DNA of 64,000 nucleotides from Melieria omissa (taxonomy: Eukaryota > Arthropoda > Insecta > Diptera > Ulidiidae): contig OZ020269.1 in NCBI GenBank assembly GCA_963971225.1, positions 36,787,264-36,851,263 of the forward strand, given 5' to 3'. The position numbers were made by a program, and so were the translations under genes. Below the pieces are notes generated by a model. That model worked only from the letters and a program-made list of their open reading frames with translations. It had not been told where the DNA came from and made no database searches. Position 1 is the first letter of the stretch. Each line of letters starts with the position of its first letter. This document shows, piece after piece, positions 1 through 11,997 of this stretch.

Positions 1-1521
1 GGCCGCGGTACTTGGATTTTTGTCATACTTTGCAAGTTGTCGCTGGGATTAACGTTTACCTGTAGTTGAAGTCGGAGTTGTAGTTGTAGTCGCTGTTAGT
101 GCACTCAGTGCTTAAGATTTTATCGTTTCTGTACCTATATGGCAATAGAAGTGCGATTCAAATCAGCACATTATCTGACATGGCAAACAACAGTTGGAAA
201 AGGTATATGCCCACGTAGTGTTCAGTTACGTACATGTGAAGTAAATTATGACTCCGTTCTCTATCGGAGCTAAGGACCTACTCATACACATATATACCTA
301 AAACAGAGATACCATGAAGGTAATAAAAGGACAAACATTTAAGTCAAAACGGTGCAGAGCCCATTCAGAATACTAACAGAAAATTGGGGAGGGCGGCACT
401 TTACAAAAATGCCGAAATTTAACATCAAAAGAACTAAATTGGCTTTACTTCTGCAACTAACACCTTCACAAGCAGGGCTATGTCGATAACAAAATATTCA
501 AAATACAGGGGATGACATTATCATAAACAGAGCAACTCTGACTCTCAAGCGAGCAACATTTAAGCCGATGTGAAGGCACAATAATTCTAACAAGTTGCAC
601 GGAGCAAGGGCCCTGGCGCGACCAACAGGACAACAAAATCGCACTTTGTTTCTGTTACATGGAGTTTTTCTACTGTTTTTTACTAACTTTGGTGCGCTGA
701 TTTCGAATCTACCTTCAGATTTTTTGTAGCAGCTCTAGTTAGTGAGATACAGGTACCGTGTCACTTTTTCAGATTTTCGTCTACTTTTTCCATATTTTTA
801 TCGTAATTTCAAAACCAATAAACCGGTTAGCATAATTTTCACCTTGTTGCATTAACAACACCGCACGGCTTCTTTTTCGATGCAATTTATTTTTATTAGT
901 TTTAAAATTCCGCGGTAATTGGACCTTAAAGTCGGAAAATATGGAATTTTAAGCGTTTTCTTTGATGGTCAAAAACATACACATTTTCTTTAAATCAATT
1001 AACGAGTTAGGTGTATAATGAAAGCCGACACATCAAGCAATACAACACAAACTAAGCACTTATATATTTTCCATTTATAGTCTGAAATACAAGCAAACCA
1101 CAACAGAACGATTTTGAATTGCTCGAAACAAAAAAAATTAAAAACTTTGCATATTTTAAGGCCCCTAATCTTTTAAGGAAAAAGTATGAAAAGTGATGAA
1201 CATGACTATGGTAGATTTTTTCTATTATTTCGATGCGAATATGTAATCCCCCAAATAATTTGGCTGTGTTGTATTGCTTGATATTTCTTCTTAAGATATT
1301 CATATACTTCGTAACTTGATTTATTAAACATCTGTACAATTTTCACCATCAGAAAAAACGCCTTGAAATTCAATATTTTCCTACTTTGAAACCTTATTAC
1401 AACGCCAATTTAGAACACCTAAAATTGGTTAACATCAGAAATCATTTTATATAATTTTAAATATTTAGTACAACGATATAAAAATCATGTCGATAGAATT
1501 ATTGGTTTGGAAATTACAGTC
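1..1521. other. Non-coding stretch, nothing recognised
   Basis: AT-rich sequence without a convincing coding frame or terminal repeats. The only longer open frame (minus strand, about 1052-1339) has no recognisable domain and a composition expected by chance. Confidence 0.5.
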
Positions 1522-1843
1522 GCCGTGGCTCAGTTGGTTAGTGCGCGGTCCAGCGAGTCGAATGCAGAGCGACGCAAGTTCGAATTCTGCATGTAGTAAC
1601 ACCTAAAAAAAAATAACGGGAAACTCGTTTTCTCTTTCGGTGGCTGTCCTCTCAGCTGGAAATGGCAAACCTCTGAGAGTAAAAATTGCCTATGAAAAAG
1701 CTCCCACCTGCCGTTCGGAACCGGCATAAAACTGTAGGTCCCTTCCACCCGCGTACAAATTCACACGCACAACACGGGTGGTTGCGGGAAGCTAGGCCTT
1801 AGTCTCGCGTAAGCGGGCTGTCGTGCCAGTAAATAATAATAAT
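1522..1843 (+). repeat. tRNA-derived SINE, copy 1
   Basis: The head resembles a tRNA gene, with an A-box-like TGGCTCAGTTGG and a B-box-like GTTCGAATTC about 40 bp later, the two parts of an RNA polymerase III promoter. The body contains a block (CTCAGAGG rc, GGCATAAAACTGTAGG, GCACAACACGGGTGG) shared with copies at 6085 and 59456. The tail is an AAT run. A 10-bp target duplication, AATTACAGTC, flanks it at 1512-1521 and 1844-1853, which shows insertion by target-primed reverse transcription. No protein is encoded; partner LINE unknown. Confidence 0.9.
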
Positions 1844-2257
1844 AATTACAGTCGAAAATGTAAAAAAAGTCGAGAAAAATTCGAAAAAGTGACACGGAAT
1901 ATGGTTTTGAAATAAGCGTGAAAAAACTATTCAGAATCATGTAAAAAACTTCATGCAACAGACATGTTACAGACATCCAGTGTTATCAAAACAATACGTA
2001 CGAAGTACTGTCCGACCGAATATTCGGTTTCGGTTTCGGCCCAAGGCCAAACCGAAAGTTTCTACAATATTTTTTACATTTTATTGTGTAGCAGATATAT
2101 AGTGAAAGGAGGAGTAATTTAGATGCCACAAATGTAAATAAACTAGCATATAATATCAAATAATTTAATTTTAAATATTAGCGAGTAAGGTACGAAAAGG
2201 CGATTTTTTCATGTTTATGTTTTTAAAACATGAATAAATGGTTTTTATGAATAAGTA

Positions 2258-4904
2258 GGGGAATTCTTTGTAAGGTGCCACTCTTTGTAAGGTGCCACCC
2301 CTGCTCGATTTCGACGTTCCAGCAATCCAAGCAAAAAATTCCTATTGTCATTTAAGGGGCACAACTAGTTTGACCGCCTGAAAAAAGGAGATTTTTGTGA
2401 ATTTTGAATTTTGTGAAGTATTGCATCGAATGTTTTAAAATTTTGCAGATATATTTATGCATAAATAATGAATACAAAGTAATTTTTTCAAATGAAAATA
2501 TTCGATTTTCAGCAAGTTATCCACCATCTCCTGAGTCTTAAAAAAAAAAACGTTCTCCCACTGCTGCAGTGATTGTAGCCTTCGCAGTGCCTGAAATCAA
2601 AAAAACTAAGAATTTTACTTAACTAGGTTATATTTCCTATACAATGACCCTCGGTTGTAACAAAAAAATAAAATGCAACAAAATGGCGGTTTTTTGAAAA
2701 AAAAATTAAAATTTTGCTGAAAAATCTGATGGTTTCTGGCCTGGCATAATTATACTTTTCATCCTATCATTAAACTGGAGGGTCATTGTATGGAAAAACA
2801 AATACAGAATAAGCTAAAAAAAGACCCAGGTCGATCGGATGATTTGTTATCAAGTTACAGCTGCAGCAAATTTGAAAAATGTAGTTTTGAGAAAAACGCG
2901 TTTAAAGTTTTAAAACCGTGTTACCGCGTAGTGAACGAGACGGATTTGAGGCTCTGTATCTCAGAGACTTTTACGAATTCGACAAAATCCGTTCGTATAC
3001 TTTTTCTATGATATTTATAAGGGAGAGGGCTGGGGTGTGAACCGGGTTTTGTTTTTTGGCTCTAACTTTTCACAGAATAAAGATATCGAAAAATCGAAGA
3101 TACCGTTGGAAAGGTGAATATATAACGCAACTTTGTTATGAAGACAGATTACCGTTTTAATTGAAATTTAACTCTCTACGTCCAATTTTCTAAGAACGTG
3201 ATTTTTCGCTTTTTCAAAAAAGTGGCTGGGTTGTGAACCATCTGGAAAATCCATATTAAAGTCGGAAAATACGAAGAAAACACCCATAATTTTTAAGTAC
3301 ATTGAGAATTTATTTAATCAGGAAGCCTCAAGAGGTGAAAAAAAGTTATAATGACGCCCCTTAGGCCAAAAAATCGCAATGAATGAAACTGCTCAATTTT
3401 TTGAATTTTCATCCTAATCGGTGTCGCAATGTTTGCTTGTGAAATACAAATGCGTTCTCGCATTGGCTCACTTCAAGTGAACTCAAGAAAATCGGGTGAA
3501 ATTACATAAAATTACTTTATTTTAATATATCCGTCCATATTTGACAGTGTTAGAACAAATGTAGTACGAAAAGCAGGTGGTTCATAACCCAGCCACCTCA
3601 GTGGTTCACAGCCCAACCACGATGCCATTTTGGAAACTTTAAAATAAACGACACTTCCAATCATAATTCGACATAAACAAATATTGCATCGTAAGATAGA
3701 ATCAAAACACTAAATAAACATGTATTACACAAACCTTTTTGCAATAAGCTCAGTCACTAAGATAGCACTTTAAAAAAAAGCCAAGAAGTTTTCGCAGTCG
3801 ATTTTCAAACACGATGTCTTTCAAACTCGATTGCTGCCACAAGCAATACATGTTTGTAATTCGGTGTAACCACAAAAGCAGAGTCATATCATAAGACAAA
3901 ATTGACAGTTGAAAGATTGGCGATATGTCAATTAGGGAAAGAAAAAATGGCAATGGTTCACACCCCAGCCTGGTTCACAACCCAGCCCTCTCCCTTACTA
4001 TAAAAATATGAAATAAAACAAAAAACAAAATTTTAAAAATTTCAAACTAGTTGTGCCCCTTAAGGTATATATGTCCACATAAATTTTAATGTGGTTTTTG
4101 AGAGAAAAGACGCAATAACACGGTCTGGGTAAATAGAAATGTCAAATTTGGTTAAGAAAAAACATGAAAATTAAAACTGAAGGTTTTTCTCGCGGTGAAA
4201 AAATAACCAAAAATTTATAAAAAACTAAGGTAAACATCACTGTTGGACTTAATTTTTAATGGTTTTTCATAATCCGAAATGATATCCGAGCATATCGTAA
4301 AAGAAACAAAGTTATACAATGATTTCCAAAATGGCATAAAAATGTAAAGTGCCACCTTTTTTTCTTTGTAAGGTGCCACCCCCCTTTTTTCGTTATTTTC
4401 TGGTCCTTAATCGGTAAAATGACTTTTTATTGCTCGGAATCGTCATTACGTTGAATTTAAAGTGTTCTTAGCCAATTTTGCTCTAATCCTATCATGAGGA
4501 TTGAGTTAGCTCAGTTTTGTTTATTAATTTCCATACAATTATTCGTTTTATTCGTTACCATTCAAATTGCATTTTGCTTTCGGTCATTTTCTATTTAATT
4601 CAAATTAAATTCAATAATCTTCATACATTTTCTAAATCATGCATTTTTACTTGAGATTTTTACGTTTTTAGCGGTTTTTTTAGGGGGTGGCACTTTACAT
4701 TAAAAAGTTTTAGGATGTCGATATTGAACACTTAGGGAAATTGGCTGTAAAATTCACATTTACAAAAAATTCTAATGAAGTGTTACCTTGGATCATAGCT
4801 CTTTTAACCCTCTTTCCAACGGTATATTAACATTGGCGATACGTTAATTTTCTAACGAATTTCGCGCAAAAAGCTAAGGGGTGGCACCTTACAAAGAATT
4901 CCCC
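2258..4904. mobile_element. TA-flanked DNA element with subterminal repeats (member 1)
   Basis: Perfect inverted ends, GGGGAATTCTTTGTAAGG extending into TGCCAC, lie between TA dinucleotides (2256-2257 and 4905-4906), which suggests a Tc1/mariner/pogo-type target. Further copies of the end motif (AAGGTGCCACCCC, AAAGTGCCACC) lie just inside the left end, near 4346-4382 and, inverted, near 4683-4697; the pair near 4350 is preceded by AAAATGGC. This inner layout matches the elements at 3020 and 28480. It is inserted in the hAT element and is itself interrupted at 3020-3995. No coding frame was found. Confidence 0.85.
3020..3995. mobile_element. TA-flanked DNA element with subterminal repeats (member 2)
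   Basis: The inverted ends read AGGGAGAGGGCTGGGGTGTG (left) and AGGGAGAGGGCTGGGTTGTG (inward from right), next to TA at 3018-3019 and 3996-3997. Extra motif copies occur at about 3223-3240 (direct) and as an inverted pair at about 3580-3620, the latter followed by GCCATTTTGG. The same arrangement occurs at 28480-29692 with different end sequences. It lies inside the element at 2258-4904, making it the youngest layer of the nest. The minus-strand frame at 3750-3953 shows no domain. Confidence 0.85.
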
Positions 4905-5259
4905 TATTTATTTATTTATGTTATGTTTGTTTGTTCGTTCTTTATTCACTTAATGGAAAATTCGTTTGTTGAAAAAATTCTTGATATGGTGATTTTTATT
5001 TCAACTAGAAAGTCTCGGTTTCGGTCTCGGCCGAATATTAAAAAAACCGAAATTCGGTTTCGGCCTAAAAACGAAGTTTCGGTCGGACACTAGTACGAAG
5101 CGATTACTAGCTATCGGTATCCGCCTGAGTTTGAATATCGAAGTAAGCCAGCGTAGGACAGTTATTATATTTTCGTACTACTTACATTTTAACTAGAGTG
5201 TGTAACGCTTCCTAAACAAGCAACCGAACTTTCGAATTTCTTCTAACTGATGTCTTTAA

Positions 5260-5760
5260 CCCTTTATCTGACCGTGTGACAGTAATGTTCAATTGTTATA
5301 ATGTTGTATTGTTAGATGTGAGCATGCTGGGTATTGTAATACAGCCGACATAAACTGTGCTTCATGTGAATGCAAAAAATTGTGTGAACACAGTAAAATG
5401 TTTGTTTACATTTTTCGCGCCAAAATTTTAGTGCTCAAAATTTTCTGACAATGCTTGTGTTTGATTTGCAAAAAGAAAATTGTTTGGATATTGCGAAATA
5501 AGATATTAAAATTTTTTATAAATAAGGTGTGTGAATACATAAATAAAGGATTTTTGAACAAGTTTGAGTGAAAATATGTAATATTCAGCTTTAATATAGT
5601 AATTTACTGTGTGTACAATTTTTGTAACAAAGGAAAATTTTTGGAATAAACGATTAAATATTCCTTACAAAAAATTTGTGAAAAAGGTGTTTTCTGAATT
5701 AAATAGGAACTATAAGAAAAAAACATTTTGGTTTAAAATATTATATTAACCGATAAAGGG
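5260..5760. mobile_element. piggyBac-type MITE
   Basis: The 501-bp segment begins CCCTTTATCTG and ends with the near-complement (CCCTTTATCGG inward). It is bounded by TTAA at 5256-5259 and 5761-5764. The TTAA target and CCC-starting ends are hallmarks of piggyBac. There is no coding capacity. Confidence 0.7.
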
Positions 5761-6084
5761 TTAAATATTTAATCGTTAAAGGCAAAAACATTTCATTTTT
5801 TAACTAAGAAAATATTTTATTATTCTTTTATTTTATGATGTTTTATGTTTATTAACGAGACTGAGAATTCTAATTTAATTTATCAGTTTTCCCCTCTGGT
5901 GCTTCATTTTAATAAATTGAAATAACACCTTGTTAAGATAAGGACAACACTTGTAATTGCGTCAGTATTGACATCGGTATTGGGCTGTGGAAGCCTCAAT
6001 CAATTGATTATCGGGTAGAAAATTAGAAGGATCATGTAGAATCTTAGTTGTGGCACTTATTTTTACGACAATAACCACTTTTGT

Positions 6085-6388
6085 GGTTACGGCAGCCGCC
6101 GTAGCTCAGCTGGCTAGTGCGTTGGGCCGTGAGTCAATACTCCGTTGCGTTAACGCCGAAAAAGAAAAACAACAATTTTTCTTTCGGCGGCTTTCCTCTC
6201 AGCAGGAAATGGCAAACCTCTGAGAGTAAAATTGCTTATGAAAAAGCTCCCAACTCGCCCTTCGGAATCGGCATAAAACTGTAGGACCCTTCCAACCTTG
6301 TAAAAATTCGCACGCACAACACGGTTGGTTGCGGGTAGCTAGGCCTTAGTCTCGTAATCGAGCTGTCGTGCCAGTCAAGAAGAAGAAG
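6085..6388 (+). repeat. tRNA-derived SINE, copy 2
   Basis: The same family as the copy at 1522. The A-box-like part (GTAGCTCAGCTGG) is present, but the region that carries the B box in the other copies is deleted or rearranged, so transcription by polymerase III is doubtful. The tail is an AAG run. An exact 12-bp duplication, AACCACTTTTGT, flanks it at 6073-6084 and 6389-6400. The head keeps about 10 bp (GGTTACGGCA) before the GCCGCCG start, as the copy at 59456 also does. Confidence 0.9.
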
Positions 6389-6400
6389 AACCACTTTTGT

Positions 6401-8954
6401 ATTTGCTCAGTACAATAGTACGACAAGCTGATAATGCTGCAATGCAGTGTAATATCTGATACTTTATGTATAACAACTTAGAACAGCTCATAATTGCAAA
6501 CAGAATAAGCACCCATATCAACTTCATTCGGTCTTTCCACTCGTAGTTGAAAATTGCAGATTGAAGTTAAAAAAGTAAAACCTTTTTCACTTTCAAGAGA
6601 CAAACAAAAGACTCAAGAAACAAACTGTATAACAGATAAAGATTGCGAAATCCGCTGAAGTAGCTGCTCGACTGCGACACTCGCATCTCTCGTGCGCTCT
6701 CCTTTACTTGTGTGTGTGGAATTTTTAACTCACCTCGAAAAACTCCACTTATCGCCCTTAACCAACACGCCGCAGACAAGTTGCGTTCGAGCATGTGTGT
6801 GAAATAAACACCAAGGTTAAAACAACAGTGTCAATATGATTTGCTCTTTATACGAGAGACAGATGTGGTCAAGTCAAGCTAAGTAAAGTGCCAGTTGATC
6901 TCATTTTATGGTAAATTCCACTTCTAAACTGCCGAAAAGCAAATACGAAGCAAATCGATTGAAGCCGGAATTTGATTCGATCAAATCCACAGCATGTCAC
7001 TTATTTTTGAGCTTTTCCAGCTTTCCCAGTCGACCAATGAGCGAAATATGCAGTTCCTCGCTCTCGTAAATGCAAACTAGCTAAACCAATCTGACCTTGT
7101 TTCGTGCTCGCCATACCAAGACACACTCGATCCATCCACCATGCCTCGACGACGCACTATATAGTGCAAAAGAGTATCAATCAAGTGCACTTGACTATTT
7201 CTGCTAAACTTCAATTCATTATTCAAATTGCCTTCACAGTCGCTACTGCAACAAAAAAGCGACGACAATTAAAAATGCCCGCCACATAAAAACTTGGACG
7301 CCTTCAGCACCGTTGCCAGTGCCAGTGTGAGTGCAGCCATTGTTGCTGCAGATGGTGCTGGAATTTTAATTTTTCGCATTAATGTTTGGAATGCAAAAAC
7401 TTTTCAAAGAAGTAAAATTACTATTACACAGCCAGGTACTTAAAAATACAACGGCCTGAAAATATTTCTTAAATATTTAACAAGTTTGTAACGCAGATTT
7501 ATTCGGGTTTTAGGGCCAATTAAGCCTTCAACTAAACGAATACTATAATTTTGAAGATTTGGTATACTTAATAGAAGAGAGTTTGGGTTTTAAATGAGTT
7601 CTTAAGCTATCTCTCTGGAAAGCAATATACTTAACATAGGGTAAGGACGTCGCATGTGCTTCATCCATAATAGTCCACTATTTAAAGCACAAACATGGTA
7701 CAGATTCGTGAACAATCACATTGTCACAAACATATTTGTCACTGTTAGGGAAACCGAAACGGACTTATCTAACAATGCAAATCATATGCACATTTCACTC
7801 CAGCACGTCCCCAGAGATGTGATGATATGAAACTGCTATGTAAAGTGTATGCACGAATTTGCCAAAAGGATAAAATAATGCTTTGCCAACAAGCAAACCA
7901 AGCACAACTGCTGTTTGCAAATGACTGTTGGTCATTTGGTGTCTTACGTCGCTCTTCCAATAACCTTTTTACATATTTCACCTACATATACGAATTATAC
8001 GTTTATGATTATTAAGTGGATAGACATATTTGTAATTGTCGCATGTGTTTCGCGCCGAATACCAACTGATTTGATTGCATAAAAAATATCAAATTTTTAT
8101 GAAAGCGCTTTATGTATTTTTGATGTGAAGTCTGAATTTTGTTGACCATAACTAGTGTTCAACTAATTAACCCTGGAATACTGAACATATTTTGCTAATC
8201 GTATCGTATCAGTATCGACGAAATTAACTACTCGAGTCGATATAAAAGGAGTAGTCGTAAGAATCGTGTTTTCGGTTTCTCCATGCTTAGTCGGCCTTTT
8301 ACTTATGCCCAAAAACTCCAGTAGCCACACAACCTCATTTCAAGTCCAACTTTCTCACGGATTTCTAGTTATTCGAATGCCTTCAACGAAATATTCGTTA
8401 CTCTATTTTTTTGTAAAAACATTATCTTAATGCGGCGAATAATGCTCATGATTAAAATTCATTATTTTCATAGACTTGTTCAGCTGCAACTATTAAAGAC
8501 ATAAAAACGAAGAGCTTATTGTAATGCATTAGCTTCTCTTCATTGTTTCCCCCTTTCTTCGTGCATTTGTGTGCCTGTGTTGTTGCTAAGTTTGTGAGCA
8601 TGCTATAAATTTTACATGATACACCGCGATGCTAATTGCAAGTGATCGTTGCGATTGCATTTTATTTCCGCACTTGTCATTTGCCGCTTGACCCGTCGTT
8701 GGGCGCTATGACCATATGAGCAAGTAAAATTCTGGTGGTGAAGCGGAAGTGCACGTCATGATTGCGGACTGAAGGTATACCTGGCGATGAATTTTAGAAC
8801 GGTGAACATACAATGACGTGACTATTTCACGAAAACGTGATGACATTTATTATAACTTCAATTTGTACTGCGATTGCAAAATATAGTGGCTCTTTCATGC
8901 GTGCCGGTCATTTGAACAGTGTACAGAAAATATCCAAATATATGTTTATATACA
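6401..8954. other. Non-coding stretch, nothing recognised
   Basis: I see no supported gene, RNA or mobile element. Short frames near 6567-6794, 7077-7289 and 7769-8015 overlap one another on opposite strands and have no recognisable domains. A TATATAG motif near 7160 could be chance. Confidence 0.45.
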
Positions 8955-9593
8955 TCTTATATATAAAATTCTCGTGTCACAGTGTTAGTTACCATAATCC
9001 TACGAAACGCCTTGACCGATTTTTATGACATTTGATATGCATATTCAGTAGGTCTGAGAATCGGCTATTATCTATTTTTCAGGGGCGTGACCCACCCCAT
9101 ACGAGCCAGATCTTAATAATGGAATAGTTTCCAAATTGTAAGTTGTACAACACTGAAATTTTGCATCCCGTCGTCCCATAGATGAGTCATTCTACTGATA
9201 AGATTTTATGGGTGTTGGACAAGGGGCGTGGCACATTTTTTGTGACCCAAATATTTTGCTGAACTATAAGTCGCTCAGCAATGAAACTAAGTACGAACCT
9301 ACCATTTTCTCTTTCGACAGAGGGCATTGAATAAGGGGCAGGTATTGAATAAGAGGGCATGGCACCACCCATATAATTGAAATCCGGTTCAAGCGCAGTC
9401 CATTTCTTTACTGAAACTTAGCAGCAACATTGCTTATTTGTGGGCCTCGATTGCGTTAATCAGTAGCTCCTCCTCTTCCTTTAGTTGGTTTTCTTCGTCA
9501 ATTTGCATCGCCATAGATTCGCCATCTCGCGTATTTCATTATAAAAAAAAACAACAAATGTCGGGCGAGACAAAGTTCGCGGGGTCAGCTAGT
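8955..9593 (+). mobile_element. Non-autonomous Helitron-like (Helentron/DINE-type) element
   Basis: The 5' part (about 8955-9060: ATATATAAAATTCTCGTGTC, then CCTACGAAACG, TTGACCGATTTTTATG and CAGTAGGTCTGAGAATCGG) matches the start of a dispersed Helitron-like family I recall from insects. The 3' end reads GTTCGCGGGGTCAGCTAGT and stops in CTAGT, as in Helentron-like elements. A GGGGCGTGG block recurs inside. There is no Rep/helicase frame. On the minus strand, about 9436-9530, a short glutamate-rich frame is open, but it is too short to call. Confidence 0.7.
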
Positions 9594-10535
9594 ATATGCA
9601 TAAAACAGGATGACAGCTTTTCTTTCTTTAAAAAGCGAGGCTGCAACCCTTTGACTTGTGATTCGATGCACCAAACACTCAACCTCGGCTGTAAGCTGCA
9701 TTTTACTCCACATACGATTTAGACCCAGTTCACTGTCGATCACACAAAAAGATGACTACAAAAATAGTTACCATATGCTTGTCCTAGTCCATGCCACAAA
9801 ATGTCAGCACCTGTCATTAATCCCCAATTACGAGACTCCGCCGGCGCGGCCGCGTACTCATTTACGCAAAATCTATTTTTCCATTACCCGCAAACGTGGT
9901 GGTTGTGAGAGTAGGCGCTGACCGAACTGACATGCATAAAATAATTACACGGTGACTTGTTCAACGTTTGTCGCCGTGCTCCTTTTTATTGCCCAGCTGA
10001 TGTTTGGGCAGTCGAACTTGAGTCATTTCAAGGCGTGTGCGTCAAAATCGCGTAATTTCGATCATTTGAAGTTAGCCCGCGAACATGGCTTGTTAGTTTT
10101 AAGTAAATTTTGGATAATTAACAACAAAATTAACTATACCTATTTAATAATCGTCTGCAACGGCAATTCTTTTTTGGCAAGAAATTGCAAATCTCTTAGC
10201 AGAATCAAAATAATTGCCTATGCTTACTATCACAACCGGCCATTCGAAATCAGTAATTAACTGTTTTTCTCTTTATGACTGTTTCGTGGAATGCGAACAG
10301 CTCATTTGGCTTACGCGGCCTGAATACACCATCTTCCTTGTAACTTTCTTCAAATGTATTTTTGTATTGCAATTTTCCAAGATATGTTAGACAGGTGCAT
10401 GCACATGCATATTCAGTTCAAAGGCATGTGGTACCACAATTACGCTCAACCACGTCAACTACGAAAAAAATTGAATATTCTTGCAGATCATATCTACCCC
10501 AGTTATTCCACAATCTCTGTAAATGTCATTTTTCA
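9594..10535. other. Non-coding stretch, nothing recognised
   Basis: The overlapping frames at 9658-10260 and 10354-10589 show no domain, signal peptide or repeat structure that I can support. Confidence 0.4.
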
Positions 10536-10539
10536 TTAA

Positions 10540-11263
10540 GGGGAGGCTCCCCTGGATTTGGACCGAAAAATCGTTTTTTTTTTGCATAAAACGAAGGCTA
10601 CATATATGTAGAATATGTGTGTAAAAGGATTTTTTGATACGACGCGTATTTTCATGGGAGAACACACCTGTCTCACGCGCGCTACGGGACGCTCCACTGC
10701 TCTAATTTGGCGCAAACGCGTTTATCTCGAAACCATTTTTTCCAATCTAACTGAAATCCCCGGACTTGATCTAATGATCCGATTTTCTTCATCTAAAAAC
10801 TGCTCGAATGTATTTGATTTTCTGTATGCCTTGAACTAACAATTTACATAAATAGTTATTTATTTTTAATTTTTAAATGTGGTTAAAATTAAAAAAAGGT
10901 GCAAAAAATTTAACTTTTTACTTCAAATATTCATTGTGCAAGAATTTTTCGTTTAAATTTTTTGAGTCTAGTTCAATGCACAGACAATTTTGTTATCTTT
11001 AAGTAATGACAATGCTTTTTGATTTCAGTCCACTACAAGAGGCTGCAGGATTACAGTTCTCGAGCGATGTTTGGCGCGCAGAGGCCTACGGAAATCGCCA
11101 TTTTGTAGCCGCCATTTTGAATTTCATCAAGTTTTTTAACTTTTTAAACTCCTAAATAATAGACGAATTTAATAGTCAAAACCGGAAGTTTGTACGCCTT
11201 TTCATTATACAAAAAAATTACAAACTTTGCCTTATTTTTACCCAAATCCAGGGGAGCCTTCCC
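10540..11263. mobile_element. TTAA-flanked MITE (family T, copy 1)
   Basis: A 724-bp element with inverted ends GGGGAGGCTCCCCTGG and GGGAAGGCTCCCCTGG, between TTAA at 10536-10539 and 11264-11267. The interior shares blocks with the element at 45966 (AACGCGTTTATCTC, GAATATGTGTG, GATTTCAGTYCACTACAAG, GCCGCCAT). A TTAA target is known for piggyBac and Kolobok; the G-rich ends fit Kolobok at least as well. Non-coding. Confidence 0.85.
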
Positions 11264-11267
11264 TTAA

Positions 11268-11993
11268 GGGGGCTTTCCCGTTTTTTCTTCGAAAAATTAG
11301 GTGTTTTTCAAGAATTCATTTTGGAAAGACAGTTTGATAAAATGTTGTAATTCTTTTTTATTTTGTTTGTTGTTACAATAGTGAGTTGAAAAAAATTTTT
11401 TTTTTTGAAAAAAAACAAAATGGCCGCCGGCTTGCCAAGTACTTATGTTGCCTTGTTTGGAAAACATACTCCCAGTTTTTTACACTTTTCTCGGGTACGG
11501 TTTATCTGAAATCAAATTGACCATCATTTTCATTAATTACATAGTTTTAGTTATCGCACATCGGAGGATTTTTGAAAAATTTCAACTTGGTGAAATTTGG
11601 CGCAAATTTGAAAAAAAAAATTGATTTTTTTTGCAAAATTTTGGTACTAAAAGTGTTGTTAAAAATCGAAATTTCACAATATTGAAAAAATCCTATGATG
11701 TGCGATAGAGAATTCATTTGTGAACACGTGAAATTCAGTTTTATCCAAATCGGTTCATTAGATCCGAAAAAAAGTGTAAAAAACGTCACAAAAACATGGT
11801 TTCGAGGAAAACGCGATTAAAGTGTTTTTAAAGCGTACGCGAGGCTGAGCGCGCCGAAACATTTTTGGCTATAACTTCAAAACTATTGCATATTTCATTA
11901 TGAAACTTTGGCTTCATATTGTTATAGTATTTATAAATCGATTTCTGTAAAAAAAAAAACATTTTTTTGAAACCGAAAAACGGGAAAGCCCCC
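11268..11993. mobile_element. TTAA-flanked MITE (family T-like, second element)
   Basis: A 726-bp element with inverted ends GGGGGCTTTCCCGTTTTT, between TTAA at 11264-11267 and 11994-11997. Its left TTAA is also the right TTAA of the preceding MITE, so the two sit back to back. It is almost the same length as its neighbour but the end sequence differs, making it a related or parallel family. The minus-strand frame at 11547-11789 is low-complexity and not called. Confidence 0.85.
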
Positions 11994-11997
11994 TTAA

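Larger units (their letters stand above)
2006..5092. mobile_element. hAT-type DNA transposon, non-autonomous, interrupted
   Basis: The ends are inverted: TACTGTCCGACCGAA on the left, and TAGTGTCCGACCGAA reading inward from the right, followed on both sides by GGTTTCGG-type subterminal repeats. An exact 8-bp duplication, GTACGAAG, flanks it at 1998-2005 and 5093-5100, as expected of the hAT superfamily. Only about 440 bp belong to this element; the rest is the TA-flanked element at 2258-4904. No transposase frame is visible, so it would depend on a relative elsewhere. Confidence 0.9.

Noticed and set aside
1522..1600. tRNA gene
   Set aside because: The tRNA-like head lacks a foldable cloverleaf, is joined to a 250-bp body and an AAT tail, and is flanked by a target duplication: a SINE, not a functional tRNA.
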